Positions 23,261 through 30,286 of a stretch of DNA of 37,087 bases are shown piece after piece (positions within the stretch are counted from its first letter, which is position 1; each line of letters begins with the position of its first letter). The stretch covers positions 1-37,087 of the forward strand of contig NZ_VSRL01000071.1 in NCBI RefSeq assembly GCF_012184385.1, given 5' to 3'. The position numbers and the translations under genes were made by a program. The notes beneath the pieces were generated by a model. It saw only the letters and a program-made list of their open reading frames with translations. It had not been told where the DNA came from and made no database searches. The DNA is from Lentzea indica. Its GTDB lineage: Bacteria; Actinomycetota; Actinomycetes; Mycobacteriales; Pseudonocardiaceae.

Positions 23261-24792
23261 CAGGCCCTCCCCGACCACGCGGTGACAAGATCTCCCAGAG
23301 TGGACAGGGGCACAGGGCCGCTTCCCACCACGAGGTCGTGGAACTCCTTGACGTCGAAGCGATCGCCCATCCTGGACTCGGCCTCGGCACGCAGGCGCTG
23401 GATCTCGATGCGCCCGACCATGTACGCGAGAGCCTGGCCCGGCAGCTCGATGTACCTGTCGATCTCGGCCTGGATCTCCGGCTCCGGCATCACCGTGTTC
23501 TCCCGCAGGTAGTCGACGGCCTTCTGCCGCGACCAGCCGAACGCGTGCAGGCCGGTGTCGACCACGAGCCGGGCCGCGCGCATCGCGTCCGCCGACAGCA
23601 TGCCGAAGCGCTGCTCGTCCGACGAGTACAGGCCCATCTCGTCGGCCAGGCGCTCGGCGTAGAGACCCCAGCCTTCGAGATACGCCTCGATCGACGCGTA
23701 CTTGCGGATGTTCGGCAGCTCCGTCTCGGCGGCGAGAGTCGTCTGGTGGTGATGGCCTGGCACGGCCTCGTGGAACGCCGTCGTCTCGGACTGCGTGCGG
23801 CTGCGTTCGGTGGCGCCCAACGGGTTCAGCCAGTAGACACCGGGACGGCTGCCGTCCAGCGGAGCCTGCATGTAGTACGCGATCGGCGCGGTCCCGCGTT
23901 CCGCCACGTCGACGAGCTTGACCTCGCAGCCGACCTTCGGCATGCGGCCGAACCACTTCGGCGCTTCCTCCTCCGCCCGCGCGATGGCCTCCACGGCGCT
24001 GGCGACCATCTCGTCTTCGTTGTCCCACAACAGTTCCGTGCGCAACCGGTGAAAGATCTGCGGCACGTCGCTCGTGCCCCACAACCGCGAACCGATCTCC
24101 GCGTACTCCTCACGGAGTTTGGCGATCAGGTCGAGGCCCAGCCGATGCAGCTCGTCGGGGGTGTAGGAGGTGGTCGTGTAGTCGCGGACGAGTTTGAGGT
24201 AGTTCTGCTCGCCGTCGGGCAGCCAGCACAGGCCCGCGGTGTCGTCGTCGCGGACGCCGTCGAGGTTCAGCAGGGTCTCGCGGTACGCGGCGATCGCGGC
24301 CCGGATGTCACTGGAGGACTCGCCTTCCCACTCCTGGGACGGGGACTTCAGGAAGCTTTCGAGCCGTGCCGCGGTGCTCTGGACGTGCCGGCGCAACGGC
24401 CTGCGGTCGGAGTCGCGCACCCGTCCGGCCACCTGGCCGAGGAACCGCGGCACCAGCGCGACCCGCTGGGACATGTCCACCTGCGGCGCCGTCATCAGCA
24501 GGTTGTTGACCGGTGCGGCCAGCCCTTCGGCCACGGTGTGCTCGACCAGCCGCGCGTCGATCCGGTTGGTGATCGCCTCGGCCTGGTGCCTGATCACCGC
24601 GAGGGTGACCGGGTCCTCGTCGCTCGTCTCGGCGCGGCTCAGGATGTCGGAGAGGCGCCGCCGGATCGCCTGCTCGCCGTCGATGCTGAGGTCTTCCAGC
24701 CGATCGTCCCAGCCTGGCACGCCGACCAGCGACGCGAACAGCGGCTCGTGGTCCATGGCCGTCTGGAACATCTCATCTGCGAGCGAGGTCAC
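23260..24792 (-). CDS. DUF885 family protein, HExxxGHH metallopeptidase-like (copy 3)
   Basis: The 510-aa first paralogue of the tandem set begins at GTG 24792 (MTSLADEMFQTAMDHEP) with a strong AAGGAG ribosome-binding site just upstream. An in-frame extension to 24945 is rejected because it would run through the preceding gene. The motif HEAVPGHHHQTT lies near residue 339, followed by EAYLEGWGLYAERLADEMGLY. It has long stretches in common with copy 1, so copies 1 and 3 look more closely related to each other. It starts 10 nt after the stop of the nitronate-monooxygenase-like gene, giving a four-gene operon. Confidence 0.9.
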   Translation of the reverse strand: MTSLADEMFQTAMDHEPLFASLVGVPGWDDRLEDLSIDGEQAIRRRLSDILSRAETSDEDPVTLAVIRHQAEAITNRIDARLVEHTVAEGLAAPVNNLLMTAPQVDMSQRVALVPRFLGQVAGRVRDSDRRPLRRHVQSTAARLESFLKSPSQEWEGESSSDIRAAIAAYRETLLNLDGVRDDDTAGLCWLPDGEQNYLKLVRDYTTTSYTPDELHRLGLDLIAKLREEYAEIGSRLWGTSDVPQIFHRLRTELLWDNEDEMVASAVEAIARAEEEAPKWFGRMPKVGCEVKLVDVAERGTAPIAYYMQAPLDGSRPGVYWLNPLGATERSRTQSETTAFHEAVPGHHHQTTLAAETELPNIRKYASIEAYLEGWGLYAERLADEMGLYSSDEQRFGMLSADAMRAARLVVDTGLHAFGWSRQKAVDYLRENTVMPEPEIQAEIDRYIELPGQALAYMVGRIEIQRLRAEAESRMGDRFDVKEFHDLVVGSGPVPLSTLGDLVTAWSGRA

Positions 24793-24802
24793 GCTCTCCT
24801 TC

Positions 24803-25848
24803 TTAGCTGCGCTTGAAGCGCTCCGCCAAGGAATTGACCACATCCGTGAGCTCGCTGTTGATCCTTTGCACGATCTCGGCCGCCGGTTCCGCCGTCGCCA
24901 GCGGATAGGTGGTGCCCGCCCACAGCGACATGACCTCCGGCTCACCGGTCGCGCGCACCGGCTTCGTGAGGTGGTGCACGTTCGGGTACGCGGCCGGCGC
25001 GTACGGGCTGTGCTCGATCAGGAACCGGTTCACCAGCCCACGGGCAGGCCGTCCGCTGAACGCTCGCGTGAGCGCCGTGCGGCGGGCTCCTTCGGCGAGG
25101 GCTTCCCGGTGTGCCGCAGCGGTTCCGGCCTCCGGGCAGCCGAGGAACGCCGTGCCGAGCTGCGCCGCGACCGCACCCGCGGCCAGCACGGCGGCGACGT
25201 CGGCGCCGTTGATGAGACCGCCGGTCGCGATCACCGGCAGGTCGACGGTGCTCTTCACGAGCCTCAGCGCGGCCAGCGTGCCGTACAGCTCACCGCCGCC
25301 GGGCGAGATGCCGTCGTCGGTGAACGTGCCGCGGTGCGCTCCGGCGTCCGCGCCCTGCACGCACAGGACGTCCGCGCCGATCTGCTTGGCCTGCCGTGCC
25401 TCGCTCGGCGTGGTGACCGTGACGACGATCGTGGTGCCGGTCGCCTGAGCCGCTGCACGTCGTCCGCGTCGGGCAGGCCGAAGGTGAACGACACCACCGG
25501 AACCCGCAGCGCCAGCACCAGTTCGAGCTTCGCCGCGTAGTTGTCGTCGTCCCAGCGCGGGTCGCCGGGCACCACGCCGATCTTCTCCGCGCAGGCCGTC
25601 ACCCGCTTCACGTAGGACGAGATGTCCGCCGTCGGCCGCGTGCCGGGCACGAACAGGTTGACCCCGAACGGCTTGCTGGTGAGCTCGCCGGTGCGCTTGA
25701 TCTTCTCCGCGAGCTGCTCGACGGTGATGTAGCCGGCCGCGAGGAACCCGAACCCACCTGCGTCGCTCACCGCGGCGACCAGCTCGGGGGTGGAGGCGCC
25801 ACCTGCCATGGGCGCGGCGATCACAGGCACGGCCAGCGTGTGGAACAT
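24803..25848 (-). pseudogene. Nitronate monooxygenase-like (2-nitropropane dioxygenase family), one frameshift
   Basis: The protein family is an FMN-dependent TIM barrel that oxidises nitronates or related substrates. From ATG 25848 the reading frame gives VIAAPMAGGASTPELVAAVSDAGGFGFL and continues to FTFGLPDADDVQRL, where it breaks at about 25446-25450. The next frame resumes exactly in register of the family with ATGTTIVVTVTTPSEARQA, LCVQGADAGAHRGTF, VIATGGLINGADVAAVLAAGA and AQLGTAFLGCPEAGT, ending TAA at 24803-24805. A single missing base (CTCAGG for CTCCAGG on the coding strand) explains the break. Either it is a recent inactivation or an assembly error. It heads the operon of three DUF885 genes. 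Confidence 0.88.
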
Positions 25849-25918
25849 GAGGACAACCTAGTTGGACCAGGCGCTGGATGCCCGGTGAAGTCCGTGTGTC
25901 CTTGATGACGCGAAAGAC

Positions 25919-25972
25919 ACGTCCGCTACTCCGAACGGACGTGGGCGCCACGTCCACAGTGGACGTGGCGCC
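25919..25972. terminator. Double hairpin between chitinase and nitronate-monooxygenase genes
   Basis: ACGTCCG (25919-25925) pairs with CGGACGT (25936-25942) around a 10-nt loop. Immediately next, GGCGCCACGTCCAC (25944-25957) and GTGGACGTGGCGCC (25959-25972) are perfect 14-bp arms about a single A. The two hairpins share the CGTCC/GGACG core and could pair with each other. They follow the chitinase stop and precede the NMO operon on the same strand, so terminating chitinase transcription is the simplest role. The rest of 25849-25986 shows nothing more. Confidence 0.65.
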
Positions 25973-25986
25973 GACGCGCCCATCAT

Positions 25987-27441
25987 CTAGGGCAGGGAGT
26001 CCAGATGAGGGGCAACGGTGTTCGCGAACTGCCAGTTGTTCGAGGCGTCCCAGTTGATCGACCACGTCATGGCGCCGCGGATGGACGGCCAGGTCGTGCT
26101 CGGCTTGAACGTTCCGCAGCTGGTGCCGCGAGCGAGGCAGCTGAGCGCGTTGTTGACGTTGGACGGAGGCTGGTAGCCGCCACCGGCACCCGAGGGTGAC
26201 GCCGGCAGACCGAGACCGACCTGGTCGGCCCGCAACCCGCTCTGCAACTGGATGCACGCGAGCGCGGTCAGGAAGTTGACCGTGCCCTGGGCGTAGACCT
26301 GCTGGTCGCAGCCGAGCATCGTGCCGGAGTTGTAGTACTGCATGTTGACGACCGTCAGGATGTCCTTGGTGGCCAACGCCAGCTTGAAGTACTCGGCGCT
26401 GGTGTTCTGCATGTCGATCGTCTGCGGTGCCATCGTGATCACGGTGCCGCCACCGACGTGGATGCTGCGCAGCGCCTGACCCATGTACGTGGCGTTGACG
26501 CCGTTCTCGAGGTCGATGTCGACGCCGTTGAATCCGTAGTTGGCGATCAGCGACTTCACGCTGTTGGCGAAGTTGGTGGCCGCCGTGGAGTTGCCGACGC
26601 TGATCGTGCCGCGCTCACCGCCGACGGAGATGATCACCTTCTGGCCGCGGTTCTGCAGGGTCCTGATGTCGGCCTTGAACTGCGCGTCGGTGTAGCCGCC
26701 GAGCTGGCTGCTCAGCCCCGAGTCGAGGGTGAACGCGACCTGCCCCGGCGTGGCCGTCGCGTCGGCGAACGCCACCGCAACGATGTCGTAGGTGGTGGGG
26801 ACGTCCGACAGCCTGAGAGCGCGCGCACCGTTGTAGAAGTTCTGCCAGTAGCCCGTCAGAACGTGCTTCGGCAGACCGGTGTTCGGCGGGTTGCTGGTGG
26901 TGGTCGTGGTGGTGGTGGTGGTCGTCGTGCTTGTGCTTGTGCTCGTCGGCGGCGTGCCGGGGCCGTCGAGGTTGACGTCGTCGGCGTAGTAGGCGGGCTG
27001 GCCGTACCAGCCGTGCAGGTAGATCGTGACGCTGGTGGCGCTGCCACTGGTGAAGTCGACGGTGAGCTGCTGGAAACCGCTCGTGCCCGGCGTCCAGGTC
27101 TGCTTCTCCACGCCGCCGGTGACACCGAGGTAGACGTAGCTGCCCTGCACCCACGCGGACAGCTTGTAGGCCGTGTTCGGTTGCACCGTCACGGTTTGCT
27201 GACAACGCGCGTTGCTCTGCCCGGCTGGCGCACCCTGCAGCGCGTAGTTGCCGGTGCGCTTGGTGCTCGTGGTGGCGCTCGTGCCCTCGGAGCAGGTCCA
27301 GCCGCTCAGGTTGCCGGCCTCGAAGCCGCTGTTGGCCGCGAGGTTCGCGGCGACGGCGCTGCCGTTGATCACCAACACGAGACCGGCACAGGCGAACAGC
27401 GCGGACAGCAGCGCTATGGCTGCTCGTCTGGTCTTGGACAT
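25987..27441 (-). CDS. Secreted GH18 chitinase with N-terminal carbohydrate-binding module
   Basis: The enzyme hydrolyses chitin outside the cell. The 484-aa product has a Sec signal peptide (about residues 1-31), a beta-sandwich carbohydrate-binding module starting NSGFEAGNLSGWTCSEG and ending near YYADDVNLDG, and a Thr/Ser linker with a long T-run. A GH18 catalytic domain follows from about residue 190. The catalytic motif DxxDxDxE is present as GFNGVDIDLEN near residue 308, with the acid Glu intact; VIISVGGERG, VVNMQYYNS and GAMTWSINWD are further GH18 segments. ATG 27441 has GGAGGTGG 5 nt upstream. A dre-like operator lies at 27490-27505, which suggests control by the N-acetylglucosamine regulator DasR. 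Confidence 0.95.
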   Translation of the reverse strand: MSKTRRAAIALLSALFACAGLVLVINGSAVAANLAANSGFEAGNLSGWTCSEGTSATTSTKRTGNYALQGAPAGQSNARCQQTVTVQPNTAYKLSAWVQGSYVYLGVTGGVEKQTWTPGTSGFQQLTVDFTSGSATSVTIYLHGWYGQPAYYADDVNLDGPGTPPTSTSTSTTTTTTTTTTTSNPPNTGLPKHVLTGYWQNFYNGARALRLSDVPTTYDIVAVAFADATATPGQVAFTLDSGLSSQLGGYTDAQFKADIRTLQNRGQKVIISVGGERGTISVGNSTAATNFANSVKSLIANYGFNGVDIDLENGVNATYMGQALRSIHVGGGTVITMAPQTIDMQNTSAEYFKLALATKDILTVVNMQYYNSGTMLGCDQQVYAQGTVNFLTALACIQLQSGLRADQVGLGLPASPSGAGGGYQPPSNVNNALSCLARGTSCGTFKPSTTWPSIRGAMTWSINWDASNNWQFANTVAPHLDSLP

Positions 27442-27489
27442 GGTCCACCTCCACACCTCATGCGGCGGCCATGTTGTGAGTGGACTAAA

Positions 27490-27505
27490 AATGGACTAGA
27501 CCACT
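27490..27505. promoter_or_regulatory. DasR-responsive element (dre)-like operator of the chitinase gene
   Basis: AATGGACTAGACCACT matches 14 of 16 positions of the palindromic dre consensus known from Streptomyces (ASTGGTCTAGACCAST). A second half-site TGGACTA lies at 27481-27487, giving an 11-bp-spaced direct repeat as is typical of chitinase promoters. The site is 49 nt upstream of the chitinase ATG, and also 35 nt upstream of the HD-domain gene on the other strand. Confidence 0.7.
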
Positions 27506-27539
27506 GTGCCAGGTCAAGCCTTGCTTTAGCTTGATGCGC

Positions 27540-27971
27540 ATGTTCACCCTGTCCGACGCCATCGCGCTCGCCACCGCCGCCCATGACGGCCAGGTCGACA
27601 AGTCAGGCCGGCCGTACATCGGACATCCGTTGAGAGTGATGGCTTCGGTGACGGGCGAACACGCCCAGATGGCCGCCGTACTGCACGACGTCATCGAGGA
27701 CACGCCGGTGACCGCTTCGGACTTGCTCGCACAAGGATGCCCCGCCGTTGTCGTCGACGCGGTCGTGGCTCTGTCGCACCTGCCGGGCGAGCCCCAGGAG
27801 GACTACCTGCGCCGGGTCTCCGCGGATCCTCTGGCACTGACGGTGAAGCGCGCGGACATCGCCGACAACCTCTCACCGGCCCGCCTGGCCCGCCTGGACG
27901 CAGAGACGCAGGAGCGCCTGAAGATCAAATACGCACGGGCGCTGGGGTTGCTCGACGAGTACGTGAGCTAA
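27540..27971 (+). CDS. HD-domain phosphohydrolase, SpoT/RelA-hydrolase-like
   Basis: The 143-aa product is a compact HD-family hydrolase resembling the (p)ppGpp hydrolase domain alone. Metal and active-site marks are YIGHPLRVMA (first His), AAVLHDVIEDT (the HD pair and ED) and later VKRADIADNLSP with the distal Asp and Asn. There is no synthetase or regulatory domain. Possible substrates are (p)ppGpp or a related nucleotide; this is inference. Start choice is uncertain: ATG 27540, ATG 27534 and TTG 27531 are in frame and none has a clear ribosome-binding site. TAGCTT at 27526-27531 may be a -10 for a leaderless transcript. It is divergent from the chitinase gene. Confidence 0.85.
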   Translation: MFTLSDAIALATAAHDGQVDKSGRPYIGHPLRVMASVTGEHAQMAAVLHDVIEDTPVTASDLLAQGCPAVVVDAVVALSHLPGEPQEDYLRRVSADPLALTVKRADIADNLSPARLARLDAETQERLKIKYARALGLLDEYVS

Positions 27972-28009
27972 CTCGCTTCTTCATCGGTACAGGTCGCCTG
28001 AACAGGGTG

Positions 28010-28015
28010 TATTAT
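28010..28015 (+). promoter_or_regulatory. Candidate -10 element for small gene at 28045
   Basis: TATTAT is a 5-of-6 match to the -10 consensus, about 30 nt upstream of the ATG and followed by a GAAGGA ribosome-binding site. The -35 region (near 27986) is weak. It is notable as an AT-rich patch in otherwise GC-rich sequence. Confidence 0.4.
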
Positions 28016-28044
28016 CGAATCGTAACCATGATTGGAAGGAAACG

Positions 28045-28272
28045 ATGATCCGCCACGACCTGTCCGTGAAGTCCCTGCGCTCGAGCATGGCCTCCCGCCG
28101 TGACGCTCGCCTGAAGCGCCGGAGCCTGGAGCGGCAGTTGGCCAGCTACACCACCGAGAGCGACCGACTCGAACTGGACGCCATCCTGTCGCGCCACAGC
28201 GCCGACGAGACGAGCGAGCTCCGTTCGATCATCAACCGCCAGGCGATGGACCGCCTCCTGCGTTCCGCCTGA
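28045..28272 (+). CDS. Small conserved actinobacterial protein, all-helical
   Basis: The 75-aa product is basic at the N-terminus (IRHDLSVKSLRSSMASRRDARLKRRSLERQ) and helical throughout, with SDRLELDAILSRHSADETSELRSIIN following. I do not recognise a named family, though similar small proteins are common in actinobacteria. ATG 28045 is supported by GGAAGGAAACG directly upstream. A strong terminator follows at 28285. Charged helices could bind nucleic acid or a protein partner, but nothing specific is visible. Confidence 0.75.
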   Translation: MIRHDLSVKSLRSSMASRRDARLKRRSLERQLASYTTESDRLELDAILSRHSADETSELRSIINRQAMDRLLRSA

Positions 28273-28284
28273 CGAACACCTGTG

Positions 28285-28316
28285 GGCCACCCCCGGCAAC
28301 GTTGCCGCGGGTGGCC
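28285..28316 (+). terminator. Rho-independent-like terminator
   Basis: GGCCACCC (28285-28292) and GGGTGGCC (28309-28316) enclose CGGCAAC/GTTGCCG, an uninterrupted inner palindrome, with one C-C mismatch. The stem is long and GC-rich and is followed by TTCGCGTTT. It lies 13 nt after the small gene's stop. Confidence 0.8.
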
Positions 28317-28361
28317 TTCGCGTTTCCAGGGCTTGGCAGCGGAAGAAAACAAGTCTAACGT

Positions 28362-28367
28362 TATATT
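28362..28367 (+). promoter_or_regulatory. -10 element of a leaderless toxin transcript
   Basis: TATATT (5 of 6 to TATAAT) ends exactly 6 nt before the GTG start of the toxin gene at 28374. No ribosome-binding site separates them, so transcription probably starts on the initiation codon. A TTGGCA at 28333-28338 is a possible -35 but at 23 nt is too far for a standard spacer. Confidence 0.5.
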
Positions 28368-28373
28368 CACTGT

Positions 28374-28736
28374 GTGTGGGACATAGAACTGCATCCAGAG
28401 GTCGACGACTGGTTGCTTGACCTGGCCCGGACGGACCCGATGTCCGCAGACCTGGTCGAGAGCGCCATCGACCTTCTGGCGGAGCGAGGCCCTCAACTGG
28501 GGCGACCGCTCGTGGATCGCGTCAAGGGATCGCGATACCACAACATGAAAGAGCTCAGACCGGGCTCAGCGGGAGCGAGTGAGGTGCGGATCTTGTTCGT
28601 GTTCGATCCGGCACGATGCGCCGTCCTGCTGGTCGCGGGCGACAAGGCGGGCAGTTGGAACCACTGGTACAACACGAACATCCCGCTGGCTGAACAGCGA
28701 TACGACGAGCATCTCGCGAACGTGGAGAAGAGGTGA
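28374..28736 (+). CDS. higB: HigB-like toxin (RelE/ParE superfamily, phage Gp49-like)
   Basis: The 120-aa product has the RelE/ParE-like fold of ribosome-dependent mRNA endonucleases: IELHPEVDDWLLDLA at the N-terminus, then GRPLVDRVKGSRYHNMKELRPGSA, the strand EVRILFVFDPARCAVLLVAGDKAG, and a C-terminal helix. The order (toxin before antitoxin) and the Gp49-like pattern fit the HigBA type. It begins with GTG 28374 immediately behind a -10 box and without a ribosome-binding site. The antitoxin gene follows after 3 nt. In such systems the antitoxin represses the operon; a repressor site has not been identified here. Confidence 0.85.
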   Translation: MWDIELHPEVDDWLLDLARTDPMSADLVESAIDLLAERGPQLGRPLVDRVKGSRYHNMKELRPGSAGASEVRILFVFDPARCAVLLVAGDKAGSWNHWYNTNIPLAEQRYDEHLANVEKR

Positions 28737-28739
28737 CGC

Positions 28740-29084
28740 ATGGGCCGCTCGTGGAAAGACGTGAAGGCGGACAAGGAAGCCATCGACCGCGCTGCTGGAC
28801 GCGAGGTCGAGGCTTCCCGAGCCACGGCGCGCAGCCGGACACAGGCTTACGTGCTGGGATTCCGGCTTGCCGAGCTTCGCAAAAAGGTCGGACTGACCCA
28901 GGTCGACGTGGCTGAGCGCATGAAGGTCAGCCAGGCGCGGATCAGCCAGCTCGAACAGGGCGAAGTGGACCAGCTCGAAGTGGACACCGTGCGGAGGTAC
29001 ATCACCGCACTCGGCGGCACGCTCAAGATCGTGGCGGACATCGACGGCGTGGACGTGAACCTCGCGACCAGCCAGGTCGCATGA
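28740..29084 (+). CDS. higA: HigA-like antitoxin, XRE-family helix-turn-helix protein
   Basis: The 114-aa product has an N-terminal charged helix region and an XRE HTH domain: LGFRLAELRKKVGLTQVDVAERMKVSQARISQLEQGEVDQLEVDTVRRYITALGG. This is the standard five-helix Cro/C1 pattern. The C-terminal LKIVADIDGVDVNL strand is usual for HigA-type antitoxins. The ATG at 28740 follows GAAGAGG with good spacing and is 3 nt after the toxin stop. It would neutralise the toxin and repress the operon promoter at 28362. Confidence 0.9.
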   Translation: MGRSWKDVKADKEAIDRAAGREVEASRATARSRTQAYVLGFRLAELRKKVGLTQVDVAERMKVSQARISQLEQGEVDQLEVDTVRRYITALGGTLKIVADIDGVDVNLATSQVA

Positions 29085-29094
29085 AGCACAGCGC

Positions 29095-29706
29095 CTAGAA
29101 CAGGCGCTTGACCGTCAGAACGTTGTCCTTGCGCGTCTCTTCCTGACCGTCCGGCCCCACGAGAGGCCGCTCGACCACCTCGTCCGTGACAACGATCCAG
29201 TTGTCCGTGAGCTTGAGATGGTCGAGCACGTCCTTCGTCGTCGGGAAGTAGTAGTCCTGATGCTCGGACCACGACGGCGCTCCCGCGTGCCCCCCGATGA
29301 TCAGGTACCCGCCCGGCGCCACCGCCTCCGAGGCCTTGCGAAGGATGCTGTTGCGCTCCCCGTCCTCCTCGACCGGCGAGTGCAGGAACTGAGCGCTGAC
29401 GAGGTCGTACTGCCCTTCGGGGAACGTCTCCTTGAGATCATGCTGCTCCACCGAGATCTCCACGCCGGCTTCGAACGCGTGCTTCAAAGCCCGGTCCAGC
29501 GCGACCTGCGACACGTCGACGCCGAGGACTCGCCAGCCTCTCTTCGCCAGCCAGACCGCGTCGCCGCCTTCGGCGCACCCGATGTCCAACGCACTGCCGG
29601 GCGTGAGGCGTTCGGCCTCCCGCACCAGCAGCGGATTCGGCCTCCCGGACCAGACCTGGTCCCGCTCCGAGTAGAAGGTCTCCCAGAACTCCTGCGCAGT
29701 CGTCAT
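29095..29706 (-). CDS. SAM-dependent methyltransferase, class I
   Basis: The 203-aa product is a Rossmann-fold methyltransferase. Motif I is ALDIGCAEGGDAVWLAKRGWRVLGVDVS, with the acidic motif II end at VDVS; post-I QHDLKETFPEGQYDLVSAQFLHSP follows. No extra domain indicates the substrate. The family resembles small thiopurine/TehB-like methyltransferases by layout, but I cannot assign a substrate. ATG 29706 is chosen (MTTAQEFWETFY); an upstream GTG at 29715 is possible. It lies 10 nt from the higA stop in convergent orientation and downstream of the HxlR gene on the same strand. Confidence 0.9.
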   Translation of the reverse strand: MTTAQEFWETFYSERDQVWSGRPNPLLVREAERLTPGSALDIGCAEGGDAVWLAKRGWRVLGVDVSQVALDRALKHAFEAGVEISVEQHDLKETFPEGQYDLVSAQFLHSPVEEDGERNSILRKASEAVAPGGYLIIGGHAGAPSWSEHQDYYFPTTKDVLDHLKLTDNWIVVTDEVVERPLVGPDGQEETRKDNVLTVKRLF

Positions 29707-29744
29707 ACCGACCACGGTGCGCCAGACCGTGCCGAACCGGCAAC

Positions 29745-30206
29745 CTATGTTGCTGAACCAGCAACGCCAGGACCCGGCAGCAGGTCGACGTCACCCGCAC
29801 GCATCGGCTCACCGCAGTGGTCACAACGCAGCTCGACGTCAGCGATCTTCCCGCAGGCGTGGTGCCGGTAGAGCACCGGAGGCCCCGCCTCCCCGGCGAG
29901 CCACCTGTCACCCCAGCCCTTCATGACCATCAGCAGGTCGACGAGCTCCAAGCCCTTCCGCGTCAGCACGTACTCGTACCGCGGCCGCTGGTCGTACGGA
30001 TGGCGCTCCAGGACACCCTGCTCGACGAGGTGGTTCAGCCGCTCCGTCAGCACCTTGCGCGAGATCCCGAGATCGGCCTGGAGCTGCTCGAACCGGCTCA
30101 TCCCGACCCACACGTCCCGCAGGATCAACGGCGACCAGGGCTCCCCGATCACGTCGAGCGTGCGCGCGATCGAGCACGCCATCCCACTGAAGCTCGTACG
30201 TTGCAT
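29745..30206 (-). CDS. HxlR-family transcriptional regulator with C-terminal CxxC region
   Basis: The 153-aa product has the HxlR winged helix: CSIARTLDVIGEPWSPLILRDVWVGMSRFEQLQADLGISRKVLTERLNHLVEQGVLERHPYD. The Cys near the N-terminus (MACSIAR) is the redox or aldehyde-sensing position in several HxlR proteins. The C-terminal extension carries HACGKIADVELRCDHCGEPM, possible zinc or sensing Cys. It is divergent from a reductase gene and two similar inverted repeats lie between them. The methyltransferase gene lies downstream on the same strand after 38 nt. Confidence 0.92.
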   Translation of the reverse strand: MQRTSFSGMACSIARTLDVIGEPWSPLILRDVWVGMSRFEQLQADLGISRKVLTERLNHLVEQGVLERHPYDQRPRYEYVLTRKGLELVDLLMVMKGWGDRWLAGEAGPPVLYRHHACGKIADVELRCDHCGEPMRAGDVDLLPGPGVAGSAT

Positions 30207-30228
30207 GCCGTCACTCTAGCAATTCGGG

Positions 30229-30274
30229 GTTCCCTTAGGGAACTCACCACTGCTACAGTCTCTTAAAGGAACTC
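30229..30274. promoter_or_regulatory. Two operator-like repeats between HxlR gene and reductase gene
   Basis: GTTCCC-TTA-GGGAAC (30229-30243) is a perfect inverted repeat. A related copy, GTCTCTTAAAGGAACTC (30258-30274), matches 12 of 17 positions of the extended first site and has a centre 29 bp away. The second copy ends near the AAGGAGGT ribosome-binding site of the reductase gene. The HxlR protein is the natural candidate to bind them. Confidence 0.7.
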
Positions 30275-30286
30275 AAGGAGGTACGG

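Noticed and set aside
26881-26950. Simple-sequence tract resembling a repeat locus in the chitinase gene
   Set aside because: It encodes the Thr/Ser linker between the carbohydrate-binding module and the GH18 domain; such tracts are normal in secreted actinobacterial glycosidases.
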